The notes under the pieces are model-generated. The model did not search any database. It saw nothing but the letters and a program-made list of their open reading frames with translations, and had not been told where the DNA came from. A stretch of DNA of 64,000 nucleotides from the NCBI GenBank assembly GCA_027579435.1, contig JANBPK010000771.1, positions 1-64,000 of the forward strand. The letters run 5' to 3'. Source of the stretch: Candolleomyces eurysporus (lineage: Eukaryota > Basidiomycota > Agaricomycetes > Agaricales > Psathyrellaceae). Both the position numbers and the translations under genes were made by a program. Shown piece by piece: positions 12,398 through 25,992 of the stretch (its first letter is position 1; every line of letters starts with the position of its first letter).

Positions 12398-14315
12398 GAG
12401 ATGAGATGAGAGAGATGCTTTCATTCTTTCATTCAACGATTCTCTTTGAGAGTGGCGACTACCGGAGTATTAAGCAATTTTCGTTGTTTTGCTCCCCGGA
12501 GATATCCGAGTGCCACCTCTTGCTTTCTCCCTCCCTCCCTTGCTTCTCCTGGGGGTTATACCCTCCATACCCGCTGCTTTCTCCTCAAGGAGATTGCCTA
12601 TCTTGATCATCCTCTTACTCCCGTCGTTATCATCCATCCCCTCATGCTACGCACATTATGACAACTTTCATTTTATCGAGTATTTTCTTTCTTTCGCTTT
12701 CCTACTTATTATGATTCATACCCCATGCTTCTTTATGCAAAATGTTTTGATTCCCTTTCCTCTCTTTTTCTTTCTAGGCCTAATATGCTTACCTTCCATT
12801 CTTTCACATTTCTTTCTTCCTTAAGCCGCTGCAAACGCGACGCTATCGACGGACAGACAGAGAGACATTCCCCACCTACGGCACGGACATTCGCATTCGG
12901 ATTCATCATTCATTGATTCATTCATTTACTTCGCGCCGCATTTCCTTCTTGTGATCTCATCTGTCTCGTCTCGTCCCCTCAAGACCCCGACACGCAAACG
13001 AACGACGCATCATACGAATGAAGACAACGCCCCACAAGCGGGGTACACGGATGCGCGATACGACGCGATACAACGCAAGCCGGATCGTCGGTCTTGGTGT
13101 CTTAGGACGCTGTACCCGACTCCGCGCACATCGACATCGACACCGCAAGACATCGTCAAGACTACAACACAACGCACCATCACCTCTCCTCTCATCGACA
13201 TAATCACTATTTATTACATTTTTATTCCGACAGCGCGCATTCATCCCCATGTGCTTGCCTAGCTGTCAATCCGCGGTCATTCCCTGCACATACAGACCGC
13301 GGATCCTACCGAAGGACATTCATCCAATTCATACCTAACTTATCCCCCGTAATATTTGGTTAATCGCGATTAATCAGTGTATTGTGTTGTAAAGCTAGCT
13401 CTATACCATCATGTGTACTCCTCTTTCACTCTCTCTTTTTTCTCGGTTTCTTTTTTGACATGTGTACGATGCCGACTCGAATGCAAATATTTCTTTTTGA
13501 ACTCATAGTAGCGGCTCGTGTTCGTGATCCATGATGGTGCCTACGGTTGCTCTTGCCTTCATCTCGCTCGAGCTCAGTACTGGTTGGAGGTAGCCGGGAG
13601 GGATTTGAGATCTAGGTACGTTTTCGCGTTAGTCCATACCTCTTGAGTACCTGGCAACAACGAACCCTTAAAAAGGGATAGTCGCTGTGCGGGTCTCCTC
13701 TTCGGAAGCTCGATGGTGGTGTGTATACAGCTCTGTCAATCCCGGGTCCTCGTCTGAGCTACCTGGTTAAGGTCAAGCAAGACTGCCAGACAAGATTAAG
13801 GTTTGGAATCCATTCAGGTAAATTTTACCAAGTCACCCTTCCTTTCATTGAGCCGATTTTCCTCACTCAGCTCGTCAATCTTCCCTACCCACGACTGTGA
13901 GAAGTGGCAGCTTGAGGGAGAGGACTGTTTAGCACACTTTTGCCTGGCCAATACCGACGCGCTAGGGGCTGGGGCTAAGTCCATCACTCCGATCTCCGGC
14001 GGCCGCATGATGAAGGATCGTCCTTATATGTGTGGCGGCGAATAAACTGATCACCGAGCTAATATTTGCTCATTTTCGTCGACGATTGCAAGGCATTGCA
14101 CACCCCCTTCAGCTGCAGGATCGTAAAGGATCACTCTCGGAGGAACCGGGAAGCCCTCTTGGCGGTCTCATGCAAAATATAAATAAGTTGGCTTGGACAG
14201 AAGTCGCACCATCGCCATCGGAGGTCAAGGCCGACAGAATTTGCCGAGTGTAACAGCATTGAGTCACATTCTGCAAGGCTTGCTTCCCGACCCTCTTGTC
14301 AAGTCAACAAAGAAA
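12398..14315. other. Intergenic, pyrimidine-rich 3' flank, no gene seen
   Basis: The first several hundred bases after the stop at 12397 are CT-rich, with T-rich runs near 12700-12830, probably the 3' UTR and terminator region of the coiled-coil gene. 'cattcattgattcattcattt' type short repeats occur near 12900. I see no conserved protein or RNA gene. The last part (from about 14030) is the probable promoter of the aminotransferase gene, which begins at 14316. Confidence 0.5.
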
Positions 14316-17300
14316 ATGGCCCAACAGGTACGATCCCCAATGATCTCGCGAATGTATTGACTGACGATCTCGCATAGAGCACCGTGGTCCCCAACGCCGA
14401 AGCGCAGAAGGTTCTGTCAAAACCGTGGTTCTCTAACAGTTATCCCCTCTAATGCGCCGGAACCCCAAAAGTCCGTAGAATCTCTACCAGAGTCTTACTA
14501 CACCCAGTTCCTTTCGGCACTCGCCCTCAGGCGCAAGCCAAGCCCCAGTGGGTCTGCTTCTTCCTGCGAGGAGTGGCTTGATGGTGCTGATATAACGATT
14601 CCCTGATCTCACCCTTGCGCAGTTCGAGGTTTATTTCCGTTGGAGAAAACACCAGGATTGATTTCGCTGTTAGCGGGGAAACCTAATGCAGCAACGTTTC
14701 CCTTCGAATCTATTACATTCAAAGCTCGCTCGCCAACAAACCCTGATGAAGAACTCAATCTTACAGTCGCCGACGACCAGCTGAAACAAGGGTTGCAATA
14801 TTCCGACACGGCTGGTATCAAACCCTTGCTGGATTGGCTGTTCGGATTGCAGGAACACTTTCATGGTCGGAAACGGGGTGAGGCGTGGAGGATATCTGTG
14901 GGTTCGGGCTCCCAAGATCTGATCTACAAGGTGAGTCCGAAACTGGTGTTATGTTGCGGTTAAGCACTGCTATTCCAACAAACGTTCACACCCATTCATT
15001 TAGGTAAAATCTTGTCAACTCGGGGCTGAAAAAAATGATTCATTCTAAATTTTCAAGGCCGTGAAAGCTCTTGTGAACCCCGGAGACCCTGTCCTGGTGG
15101 AATCGCCTGTTTACGCGTGGGTGTCGACGATTGGATACCTGACGTTGACGCTCCATCTAACTCAATCAACGTAGGGGTGTTATTCCAATGTTCGAGAATC
15201 TCGATTGCGAACAGATTGGTACGTGATTCTTTGCCATACTAGGTGTTTATCGTACCACTTAAACATATCTACCCGCTTCAAAGAGGTCGCGACCGATTCA
15301 CAGGGAATTTCTTCGAGTTCTCTTCGCTCCATCCTTGAGAACTGGACCCCGGGGAAACCAAAGCCGAAGGTGCTGTATACGGTGCCAGTACGTATTCGAT
15401 TTAGCGTTTTACAGTCCATCTCGCAAATCTCTGAGCTGTTTTTGACTGCAATGACTTACGATACCTTATCCTAGTATGGCTGCAATCCCACAGGTATGAC
15501 GGCTACCCTGGAACGCCGGAAGGAGGTATTGCAGTTAGCTAAGGAGCATGATTTCCTAATCCTCGAAGGTGAGTGGTTCTCGTCCCTCAAAGGCCCTTCT
15601 TTCGTCTTCTATCTATCTTTCGACAAATCCACTCCTGGGAGTATATCATCATGGCATGAATCGGGGTCCAAAGGAAGAATCATCATGTCATTCATGAACA
15701 TACAGACCCAGCGAATGAATGAAAAGACTCGAAATGAAGTATGATTCCGTCATGTCTTCTGATCGAGGTTATCATCGTCATCACACTTCCCTTACTTGCC
15801 CTATACAAACTCACACCCACTCTCCCTCCCATTGCTTCTTCCCTTCCCGCGAATACTGCCGCTTTCTTGGACCCAACCCTTATTCTTCTCCTGGGACTGG
15901 ACCCTGGCTTGACTACTCCTGACTGACTAACTGGTTGGCTGACTCCGACCACCGACCCCCCTTCCCCCTTTTGGCAGATGATCCCTACTACTATCTCTAT
16001 TATGGCAAAGAACCGCGGTACCCCTCTTATTTTGCGCTGGAGCGTACAGAGCTTCCACAGGTTGGAAGGGTTCTTCGATTCGACAGCTTCTCGAAGATCC
16101 TGTCTGCTGGGATGAGGATAGGGTTCGCCTCTGGGCCCGAACCGCTTCTCAAGGCTATCGATATGGATGTAAGTTTGATTTTTACTCTTTTTTCTATACT
16201 TCGTACTGGGAGAACTGCGCGATGGCGTTGCTGCATACGTCATACAGGCGTCGGCGGCGTTGGTGGCCTAGTACGGGGCCTCTCCTTTGCACCCTGTGAT
16301 AATGCCCGCAAGCAAGGTTTTTGAGGGCACCGTGGACACCCACCTATTTGAGGGTGACATTGGCGTATCCCCTCTGGTGCAGTTGTTCACAGGTACTCGC
16401 TGTCAGCGCCATACGCGCACCACAGTCAAACTGTCGTCGGCCTTTTGTTTCTTTGCCGAAGAGGGAGCAAAGCGGGTCCGTCGGTGGTGCACCCTCTTTG
16501 CTGGCTACTCTTGATCGCGCTTTTTCTCTCCGTTTATTTCTCTTGGATACTGTGCGTGCGGGGTTTTCTGATCACGACTGACAAATCGCTTCTCCCATCT
16601 CTCTTCCCGCTCCCCCTTTTTTGCGTCCAGACCGCTACCTCGAATTTACAATCCTCATCTCTAACTCAAGCGATTGCAACAACTTTGCTGAACGCTTGGG
16701 GGTACGATGGGTTCGCCGCACATACAGAGCGTGTAGCGGAATTTTATCGAGAGAAGAGGGACATTTTCGAGAATGCGATGAAGAAGCATTTGAAGGGTCT
16801 TGCGGAGTGGGTTACCCCCGAAGCGGGGATGTTCTTCTGGTGAGTACATACTACTAAGCGGATTTTCGATTTTTCCCTTTGTCTCCTCCGATGTCGTCCG
16901 GAGTCGTCGTTCGCCATTTTTTTCCCTTTATTCTGGGATTTGGGTCGGNTTTTTTTTTTCTACCGAGCCCATGGTTATGGATAGATGGATGGTCACATCG
17001 ACCCATCAACGCGTTCGAGATTTTTATTTCTCCCTTTTTCTTTTACATTTCTGTTTGAAGAAACAGGGTACGACGACAGGCGGGAGGATGGGAGGAGATG
17101 GGGTGGTCATCGGGCGTCGGGGGACTCGCTCGCGGCTGGCCCAGACCGCCGTCCGCGTCTGAGCAAAGCCACCGATCCCTATTCACCCCACTGATTGTCT
17201 GTCTGTTCGTAACTCTTCGTATNGTTTTCTCCCACTATTAGACTTCCTTCAGTTCGTTGTCTTTTCGCGACTTCGATATTTCCGTCATCTTTTTCGTAAC

Positions 17301-17889
17301 TTAACTCCTTTTTTTCTTTTTTGGTTCCGTGATTTTGTTTCAGTCGGTCCCCTTCTGAGTGCCCTTTTGCACATGCCCCGGCGCTTCTTGGGGGGGTTTC
17401 CATTCAAGTGATGATGTCAGTATGTATGGATGTGCGGTATAGCGCCCGGGGGTCATGATTGTGTTCGGCCTTTGCGTTCTACTGTTCCAAGGGATCTTCC
17501 GATTCGTCCTTTCCTTCTAATTTTAATGTACCCTACTTTTTTCGTGCATCACTCTATTCACCCACCCGTTCCCGACCCGCTGACGACTTACTTTGGTGTC
17601 TTTCGTCCGTCCGTCGTCTGTGCGCCGCAGGTTCAAACTAGTCCTTTCCGACAAAGACGCTCTGTCCTCCTCCACGGATGAAGGCGACTCGAAAGCGATC
17701 ATTGAGAATAGAGCTTTCAATCGGGGTGTCTTGGCTCTCCCCGGTACAGCATTCTTGCCTAATGGGAGGAAGACAGCGTATGTCAGGGCTGCGTTTAGCT
17801 TAACGCCTGAGGAGGACGTGGATATTGCTCTTGGGAGGCTGAGGGAGGCGATCTTGGATGCCAAGGAGGAGTCGAAGAAGGGAAATTGA
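14316..17889 (+). CDS. Class I PLP aminotransferase, Aro8 / 2-aminoadipate type
   Basis: This transaminase resembles fungal Aro8 and kynurenine/alpha-aminoadipate aminotransferase, which act in aromatic amino-acid and lysine metabolism. Spliced length is 469 aa over 11 exons: 14316-14327, 14378-14438, 14479-14547, 14623-14930, 15058-15116, 15175-15218, 15284-15387, 15475-15568, 15978-16168, 16631-16839 and 17631-17889. Family signatures include RRKPSPIRGLFPLE, SLLAGKPNAATFPF, SPVYAGVIPMF, YGCNPTG and the PLP lysine in FDSFSKILSAGMRIG (about K290), with the substrate-arm region PGTAFLPNGRKTAYVRAAFS near the end. Several donors are GTGGGT. Introns 8, 9 and 10 are 409, 462 and 791 nt, far longer than others in the window. 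The 40-nt second intron and the N-terminus are the least certain parts. Confidence 0.9.
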
Positions 17890-20463
17890 ATAACTTGGAA
17901 AGCAGAAAGCAAGAGGGGTCCAATGCTCAGACATGTATTACAATAAAGACTGCTGGGGACAGGGTTCATGTTGAAGAACAATGGTGCGGTACCGATTCGA
18001 TGGAATGAATGGCAGCTTGGACGGGTGCGAGCACGAAGTTAGGGTTTAATACGTGCGGATGTGTATGAATTAAAAATATGCAGATGGGATACGTACATCA
18101 TGCCTTACAGATATGAACTGCTGCAATTTATGGATGATGTGTTATACCGTGAACAGTAACTGCCTACCCTACCTCATCCACCGCTCGCTTTTAAGTTCCC
18201 ATTTCGAGCTCTTTACGAGTGTGGCCTTTTGACAGATGAGATGAATGTTAATCGTAATCGTAATCTCATACTGCTGGGATATTCAGAATCTCCATTATGA
18301 AATCAACCAAGGCTAAGTACTTACTTACCCCGTTCTCACTTGAAACAGGATGTTGGTGATTGAAGCTTGAAGCAACCTTAGTTATGAATAGAGTATTATT
18401 TCATATGTCGGCGGTGCCGCTCGTGAGATCCATGCCCAACTCGAGAGACCGTATCGGAGGAAGGTATTAAATTCCAGCATGGTGATATGGACTCATTTGC
18501 GTGGGGTTGGGGACAGTAAATGAACGGCGTTACATACGGCTAAAATCGAAGGGGGATGGATGCAGATGGAAGGATGGATGTACTTATGTACAGAGCCAAT
18601 GACCGACCGTCTGGACAATAGCGGTACACGGGTGATGGGGGTACCGCCAATCTTTAATATCTTCCCATACGAAGCCCTTGTCGTGTGTTGTGCACGCATC
18701 GCCAAACGTAGTAAGTACGTACAAGCGACTACATACCCGCGCCCTCGTTTTTTTTGAAACAGGGTGCACACGACAGACACACCGGCGGCGGCAGGTCTAT
18801 ACATATATGGCTTTAAATTGTGTACATACAAACAAACCCAGTCGGGCGACATGTGCTATTGCCGTGGTCGTCCGGATACGCGAAGTGTCTGTCAGTGTAT
18901 ATACATATGAAATGGCTTATCTCTGTCTGTGTATATGAAATGACCTACCGACTTCAGGCGATTACGCCGAGTCCCGACTCGGATGCCGGACGATTAAGGA
19001 AGGCGTCTCCCGACGCCTGGGTTGTCGGGATCGAAAAGGCTCTCGCCACAGCACGCGACCGACACTAGTTTGTTAACCGAGGCACGTTTCTGGCTTTGAA
19101 ATCGAGGGTGTCCAGTTGGTTATTTATCAATTGGCTTATCGGTTGACGGATGACCGGCGGTAGGACATTTAATGTTGTTGACTCGGAGTTTTCAAGCGAG
19201 GCGAGGGAATACCGTGACCCGTGGTTTGTGGTCCCTCACCGAAAAATGAGTAAGTTCTGCACCTGACCGCAAGCCTGGGCCGTGAGCTTAGTGGACTCGA
19301 AAACAGGAGCACGCACGGCGGGGATCGTGACCTTGTATGCATCTGACCTGCCTTAGTAGTACTCTTACGAACAGCGAGTTAGCGCCGGGCGGCGGAGAGC
19401 CCCACCTCTCCGTAGCTAGCTTGGGAGCAATAGGCTTGGCTCCAGATGGGATCTCCGATCTATATGACGATGTAGATGAATTCGTTCATTCATTCATTTA
19501 TATTACATTGTCGGTGGCACAACTTGATGCCGTCGAATGAACCGGACTTGTAGGGAATAGATGAACTCGGGGGAGAATTTTAGATTCAGCGTTGGTGGTT
19601 TGATTTGACTGTATTTCTGCGATACGTGTACGAGGCGAGGGACGTATTGGCCGGATTTTTGGAGTTTGCAGAGGGGTCTGCGGATGAAAGGCTGATCGCA
19701 CGTGAAATTCTGAGCCTCGCCGATATCGGCGTAAGGCGTAAGCAACGACGTAGACTGCGAGTGACCTCGTACGATCTTACTCAGCCGTTAGTAGGCGGAA
19801 GCGGCGTCTGCAACGACGGTTGGCCAGAACGTCCATCGTCGCTGCCATATAAACCCAACGCAGGTGGGTATTCCAGCCAGAAAGTTACCTGACCGTCACA
19901 NTTTTTTCGAACACGCACACTCGCATTTAATCTACGTGAGTGAATTCAGTGGAATGACTGACATAGTGACATGACGGGCATACTCGCCGGGGATGCAGAC
20001 ATTCAGCCCAACCAATCAATATGGTTTTCGAAATCACTTCAGCCCCCGTTGATTCTTGTCGGACTGTGCAGTGTGCGGAGTGTGGGAAGACGACGTGGAC
20101 GGTGCGTAATGTTCTGGAGGATCTGCCTCAAAGAACCGTCTAGATCCCCCTGCTGATGATGGATGCATCTAGGGATGCGGCAGGCACGTTGAGACGGTAT
20201 GTAGCCAGCCCCTTATTTCATTTACGTACTCTGAGTGGTGGTGCAGGCGATGAAGGACGTGAAGGAGGACGAGAGGTGCCTGTGCAAAGAGGAACGCAGC
20301 GAGGAGGAGACCAAGTAGAGAGCGGTCGGTGGCTTTCAGGGGCAATAGCAGTAGCAGAGATTTGTCTAGATTGGGCAGGGAATAGAATNAAAAGAAAATG
20401 TGGAGATAGAAGATNGGGGGTGGCCGGGGTCCCCGATATGCTTCCTGATTCGGCAGGCGCTCC
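17890..20463. other. Intergenic region of about 2.6 kb without a supported gene
   Basis: No frame here shows a recognisable family or an intron pattern. Frames at 18493-18852 (minus) and 19605-19892 (plus) look like chance openings. A telobox-like 'ttagggttt' lies near 18038. Three 'n' bases (19901, 20390, 20415) touch T, A or G runs. Unrecognised 5' exons of the downstream kinase could lie in the last 400 bases. Confidence 0.45.
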
Positions 20464-23400
20464 ATGATGCTCAAAAGTGGGCCTTGCATCGGTGCGCAGA
20501 TTCCATTTCCCTGCTCGACCTGCTCTACCCCTTCTTCATGCGACCTCGCTAATGGCCNTCCAGCGGAGCCTCAGGCTCCTCCAGCATCCCCCAGAGCCCC
20601 AGGCGCCCTCTTCGACCCCGTCGATGTCACCGTCACCAACAAGCTGACGGCCCGCTACCTAAATGACGGCGAGGCCCGCACCAAGCCCATGCTCAACAAC
20701 TACATTCGCCATGCCCGCATAGGAGGAGGCCAGCATGGCGAGGTCTATCTGTGCTTTAGAATCGACTCGAGGCTGCCGACGGACGACCCGCGGCGGTTGA
20801 TGCCAGCGGTGCGTCCATTCCGTTCAATTATTGCCTCTGGTCTCGGTATTCAGCGGGAGGGTGCGTGCCATAGGCGATGAAGTCCGTCAGACGAAACAAC
20901 CCCAAGGAAGAACGCCTCGGAAAGCTTCGACCCCCCAACGCAAAACTCCCCACGAATCGCGATCCCAACTCCCTCCCCCTGGCCGCCAAAGTCAGCGCAA
21001 CCGAGCAGAAAATCCGCAAGGAAATCGCAATCATGAAGAAGCTTCGGCATCCCCATGTCGTGCGTCTCTACGAGGTCATCGACGACCAGCTGCAAAGCAA
21101 GATCTACATGAGTGAGTGGCAGGGCGTTGCAGCGTTTTCGAATGCGACTCTTCACGTCTCGTCTCAACATCGAGCTGACCTTCGCTTCACAGTCATGGAA
21201 TACCTGGGAGGGGGTGAAGTGAAATGGCGGAACGATCACAGCGAACCGGTGCTCAGCGTTGCCCAGACGCGACGAATCATTAGAGATGCAGTTTTGGGCC
21301 TGGAATACCGTAAGTCCGTTCAATCGCTCTTTCGGGAACATTCACAGAACTCTGTTGCAGTGCACTATCAAGGAATCATCCATCGGGACATAAAGCCCGC
21401 GAATTTATTATGGACAGAAGATCGCAGTCAGGTCAAGATTGGCGATTTTGGCGTGTCCCACTTCTCGTACGCACAGCGACTGGCCGCTGCCGGAAAAGCT
21501 GCGGAAAAGGAGCATCCAGAAGCCTTCCTTATGGATGATTCTGACCTCTCAAAGAGGGCTGGTACCCCCTCGTTCCTTGCACCAGAAGTCGTCTGGGAGT
21601 ATTCCTCCTCTTCCCCCTTCACATCCCAAACAGAGTTAGCCTCACCCCGAAGCACCGGCACCCTACACAGTCTTACTTCACCTCGACCGCCAGTCACCAA
21701 GTCCATCGACATCTGGGCCCTTGGTGTCACATTGTACTGCCTCCTATTTGGCAAGGTCCCCTTCACACCCTTTTCCGACCATGGTGGTGAATTTGAATTG
21801 TATCGAGTCATCTGCAATTCGGATTGGACTGTTGCACCTACGATGGGCGCTGATGAAGTGCCTACAGGAGGCCGACATCCCACTTCATCAGGTCCAGGAG
21901 CCGCCGTCATCCTTCTCCTCGATCGTTTTCTCCAAAAGGACGTCCAGAACCGTATTACGCTCAATGAAGTCAAGGTTCGTGCTCCTCTAACACCACCCCC
22001 TCTTGTGCGTTCATGAACATTATGAATGCTGATACTTCTAGCTTTCGCTTGGTGATGATTCACAGGCTAACCCGTGGATATTGCAAGATCTGCCTGACCC
22101 TGAACGATGGATCCACACCACCTCTGCCGTCTCCAAGATTCAGATCACGCCCGGTGAAGCTTCCGATGCGATGTCGAGTGTACGGTTCAGGTGGAACTGG
22201 GGTGCTCGCGTTACGCGGAGGCTTTCCAACTTCTTCTCGAGGCCACGAGGTTCTGCTGCTGGCGGTTCGTCGCGCGGCCCAACGACCTTATCTCAGATAG
22301 GCGAAGGATCATCTTCGTCTAGGAGAAGCAATGGCGTACGCTCTGACCCCCACGGATCGTCTAGCGGCGAGACAAACTCACGGGCCACGGCGTCTTCTAT
22401 GACTTCTCCATCCCGCGTACGGCCTCGGGTGCAGACGAATGCTGTTTATCATGTCGCGTCCAGTCCTGGTCTGTTCCCAGCGCGGCCGTCTGAGAAGAAG
22501 GACAAAGGGAAGAAGAAAGAAGATTCATCGGGTCGAGGGTCTCACCATCATCAGCACTCTAGCCATGGAGGCTCTTCGCATGATGTGCCGATTAAGAAAC
22601 GCCAGGGCTCTGAGCAGACGGATCCTAGTGCGACTACCCCTTCGACGACGTCCTCGAGTCCGATGGTTCTAAGCCAACTGAAGAGCTGGTTCCCGATATT
22701 CAACAACCGGTCATCTGAGCGCGCGAACCAGCAGGCTTTGGACCACAATCGAAACAACAAACCCACCGCTGCTGGACAGCAACAACAACAACCATCACAA
22801 CAGCAACGCTCCGGTACAGCGTCCAACGCCAACCGAATATCTTCCATTCGTGGCGAACCTGGGACTCGACGAAGCGAAGAAGCGCTACGGTACTACAGGT
22901 CCGGACAGCACAGCCAGAGCAACGACGGTATGCTCACGGCTGCACGGAGAGCGTCGAGTTGGGGACAGGGTGACGAGCCGATGGAGTTTGCGGAGGTGAT
23001 GAGCATTACGTCGATGGACTTGCAGTTGAACGACAACGACTATTTGTTTGGGGTTGGGGGCATAGAGCCTAGGTCGTATAGACCGAGACCTAGGGATCCG
23101 CCGCCGGAGTCCCCCGAAGACGAAGACGATCGTGACTCTTCGCCTATTTGTTCACCGACGAGTTCGTCGTCGTTTAATCCGTCGTCGCCTCGAGAGGGGG
23201 AGGCTGGGCCGTCAAACTATGCGGAGATCGTGGCGCAGGCGCAGGGGGATGATGGGACGTATGTGTTCGACGGGTCGAGCAGTAGTATTGTCAGCGGGTA
23301 TGGGAATGGCGGGGAGTCAAAGTGGGTCAACACCCTCAGTGACGATGACAGTGACGATGACGAGTTCTACGACGGAGAAGACGATCCGGATTTCGATGAA

Positions 23401-23511
23401 CTGCATCATAGGCCTCGGGGTGATACGGATAGTTTTGATGAGGGAGTCACGTTCTCGCCGAGGAGGAGGCCGTTTGACGACGAGGATGAGTTCTCGAGTA
23501 CGCCACAGTAA
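20464..23511 (+). CDS. CaMKK-like serine/threonine protein kinase (Ssp1/Sak1-type)
   Basis: Upstream kinase of the CaMKK group, which in fungi phosphorylates AMPK/Snf1-type kinases. Exons are 20464-20808, 20874-21111, 21193-21309, 21361-21974 and 22066-23511, giving about 919 aa. The N-terminus is uncertain because an 'n' at 20558 interrupts it and further 5' exons are possible. Kinase landmarks are the glycine loop IGGGQHGEVYL, the lysine in AAMKSVRR, the group-typical Arg/Pro-rich insert after it, HRDIKPANLLW (about 241-251), IGDFGVSHF, GTPSFLAPEVVW and DIWALGVTLYCLLFGKVPF. The 480-residue C-terminal tail is Ser-, Gln- and acid-rich with no second domain seen. Two in-frame acceptors (22042 and 22066) could give forms differing by eight residues after LNEVK. 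Confidence 0.9.
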
Positions 23512-25992
23512 AGGAGGGAGGTTTCTTTCTTTTTCGAGGTCTAGATTTCGCCTTGACATATTCTCTCCATCGTCTCCTTCGCCACTGTCCACCGCCACCT
23601 GACCGTACCTTTCTTGCCTTGCATTGTATGTATACCGGAGCACTGCTCTACGCATCCATGGACTACTTCTCTTCTTCATCGTGTTCTTTGTATTCTATAC
23701 ACAGCACTACATACCACCTATCCATCGTCACCATGATTCCATGACTTCACGCATGTTTTTCATTCCGACCTGAACGAACTCCCCTCTCCATCATCCTTTT
23801 ACCCATCGATGCCGCATCGACTCCATGCATTCATTCGATCAGTTCGCCCATGCCTGTCCTTCTATGAGCGCAACTAATATTCTTCATTCGGCCGCCACAT
23901 AATTATTCCACATTTGTTATTACGAACTAGACTCAACACATCCCCAACTCATTCGCCACCTTTATACCTCCCCTTACACTTGCATTTATCATTCATCTCC
24001 GTGCATCATGCCTTCTTCGTCCTACTCAATAGACTGGATTGATCGGCCGCCGACTAGAGAAAGCTATATAGATGGATTATCTTGACTTGTCCAACAGCAT
24101 ATGATCGTTGAGTGAGCTTCTTGCCTCTGGGTTCCCTGGCCCGAGAATCTGGATGGAGAAGGTTACCAGAGGCCACCACGTGCGGTTGCCAATGGGGGGA
24201 TATGCCCTAGGAGGAAGTGATCCGCATTTCGCGTAATTTGCGGCGCGTCGCGTNCCCCCCCCCACCCCATTTTTCCTTCCACGAAACACGGACACCCTCT
24301 GGTGCGTGGTCGATGTGACGAGGATCGTGGTTGCTATGGAGAATTGGGGTTCTGAGGGTCGTTCTATGCCTAAATTCACGGGCCAGGTGTGTTGATGCCC
24401 CGCTCGATTGCAGTTATGTGCAGCTCTGAGATGGAGCTGGGAAGGGGGCACGATCCATGTGGTTCGCGGTTGAAGAACCCACGTTCAGGATATATAAGTG
24501 TGTCAATAGACCATGAGAATTTTCTACGTCCCGCTGCTAGTGGGAGGGTATTCAATTCGAAAACTACTTGAATACAGTACACACTCCACCTACTGCCCCG
24601 TCTTCGGACGTAACGGAGTTATTCGATCACACTCATCATCATCGCGAGTCGCGTCGGCGGCCGCCGGGGGAGATAGGGGTGATGGGCTTGATTCAAGGAT
24701 AGTCTTGAATATAAAGTCCCCTGCCATACTAATTTCTACGGGACAAACAGTGGGTGACATCTGAATGAAAGAAAGGAGTTGGAAAAAATTGATTGGGTTC
24801 CAGAACTTTAACCTTGTCTGACAGACCCACTTGATTTTGCCCGAACGAAAGCAGGTAGCTCAGATAGTGACTCGGTGGAGCTGTACACACCCCATCACTG
24901 GGCTTCAGAGGGGTATCTCTTCAGCGCCCCATTGCTTTAAATTNCCCCCCTTTGGGTATGTGGTGTTTGCCAAGTATTGGTTAGACGCGGGATGGACCCT
25001 GGCGACTTAATAGAGCTTGACCCATTTTCTAGAGACCGACTGTGAATGTGATTTCTATGTTGTACACGTTGTAAGTTGGCTGTCGTCTCTGACAGCGGTG
25101 GTTTCACCGAGACCTATTGAGTTACCGTCGCGATTCTACGAATAAGTAAATCCCCGACGGAATCTCACATATCAAGAACGGTCTCAATTGTGCCCACGGT
25201 TGAACTGAATGGAACTTCACTAACAAATCATGGTCTTATGGAATTCCTTCAATGTTCGAGGACGTAATATGTCGAGAAGGGTGTGTATACTGCAACGTTG
25301 ACAGCTATGCTGCATGCTTGACGGCTCGGAGTCAAACAAAACGGGAGTCATCTATAGAATTGAATGGGGTTCGATGTTGCTTGGTGCTCCATACAGAAAT
25401 ATAACCTCATGAATAGAGGGCCTTTTCCTTTTACTGGAAATCAATAATCTGATAAAGAGGCACGAGCGCTGATGGGCTTTCCTTTGGCGGACTAACCTCT
25501 GGGTTGGGATGAGAGCCGTTGACTTCGGTGGGACCCCAGTCTCCCTGGAGCGATACGGTGTACCTTTACCCCTAATAGCACCAAAGCCTATCTCGAGATG
25601 ATGTACCCATCCCCCTACGTAGATTGAGAGCCTTTCCTGACCAAGGTAATAACAAGTTCTCATCTGGCGCCTGCGGCCCTGGACCAAGCGCCCGGTAGGT
25701 TGCCGGCCCGCAAAGATTACGTGATCCCCCAACCCAAGTTGAGTTTCAGTGCACCCTGCATCGTTGACCGTCTTGCCCTTCATGCTTGTTCTGCGTGCTG
25801 TGTTCCCTCGTCATCGGCGCTGCTTGTACCATATCACAAGTCCGGCCAAAATCGTGCTGGAGAATCCGATCTCGTCCTTGAACACCTGAACGGCCTACCG
25901 TCGGCGGACCGCAGTCACACGACATGGAGCAGCATGGAACCTGAACATCGCAGAAGCCTCGATTACGAGCGCACATCTTTCCTTCTGCCACC
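23512..25992. other. Intergenic region of about 2.5 kb, no gene seen
   Basis: CT-rich 3' flank of the kinase up to about 24000, then sequence without family signals. A minus-strand frame at 25352-25783 has ordinary composition but no recognisable motif and no partner exon. The 'n' at 24254 and 24944 abut C runs. The final 200 bases are the presumed promoter of the galactokinase gene. Confidence 0.45.

Noticed and set aside
16840..17630. Possible box C/D snoRNA in the long aminotransferase intron (GTGATGA near 17406)
   Set aside because: No D box at a suitable distance and no terminal stem.
25352..25783. 143-codon minus-strand frame upstream of galactokinase
   Set aside because: No recognisable motif, no splice partners, and the composition is like its surroundings.
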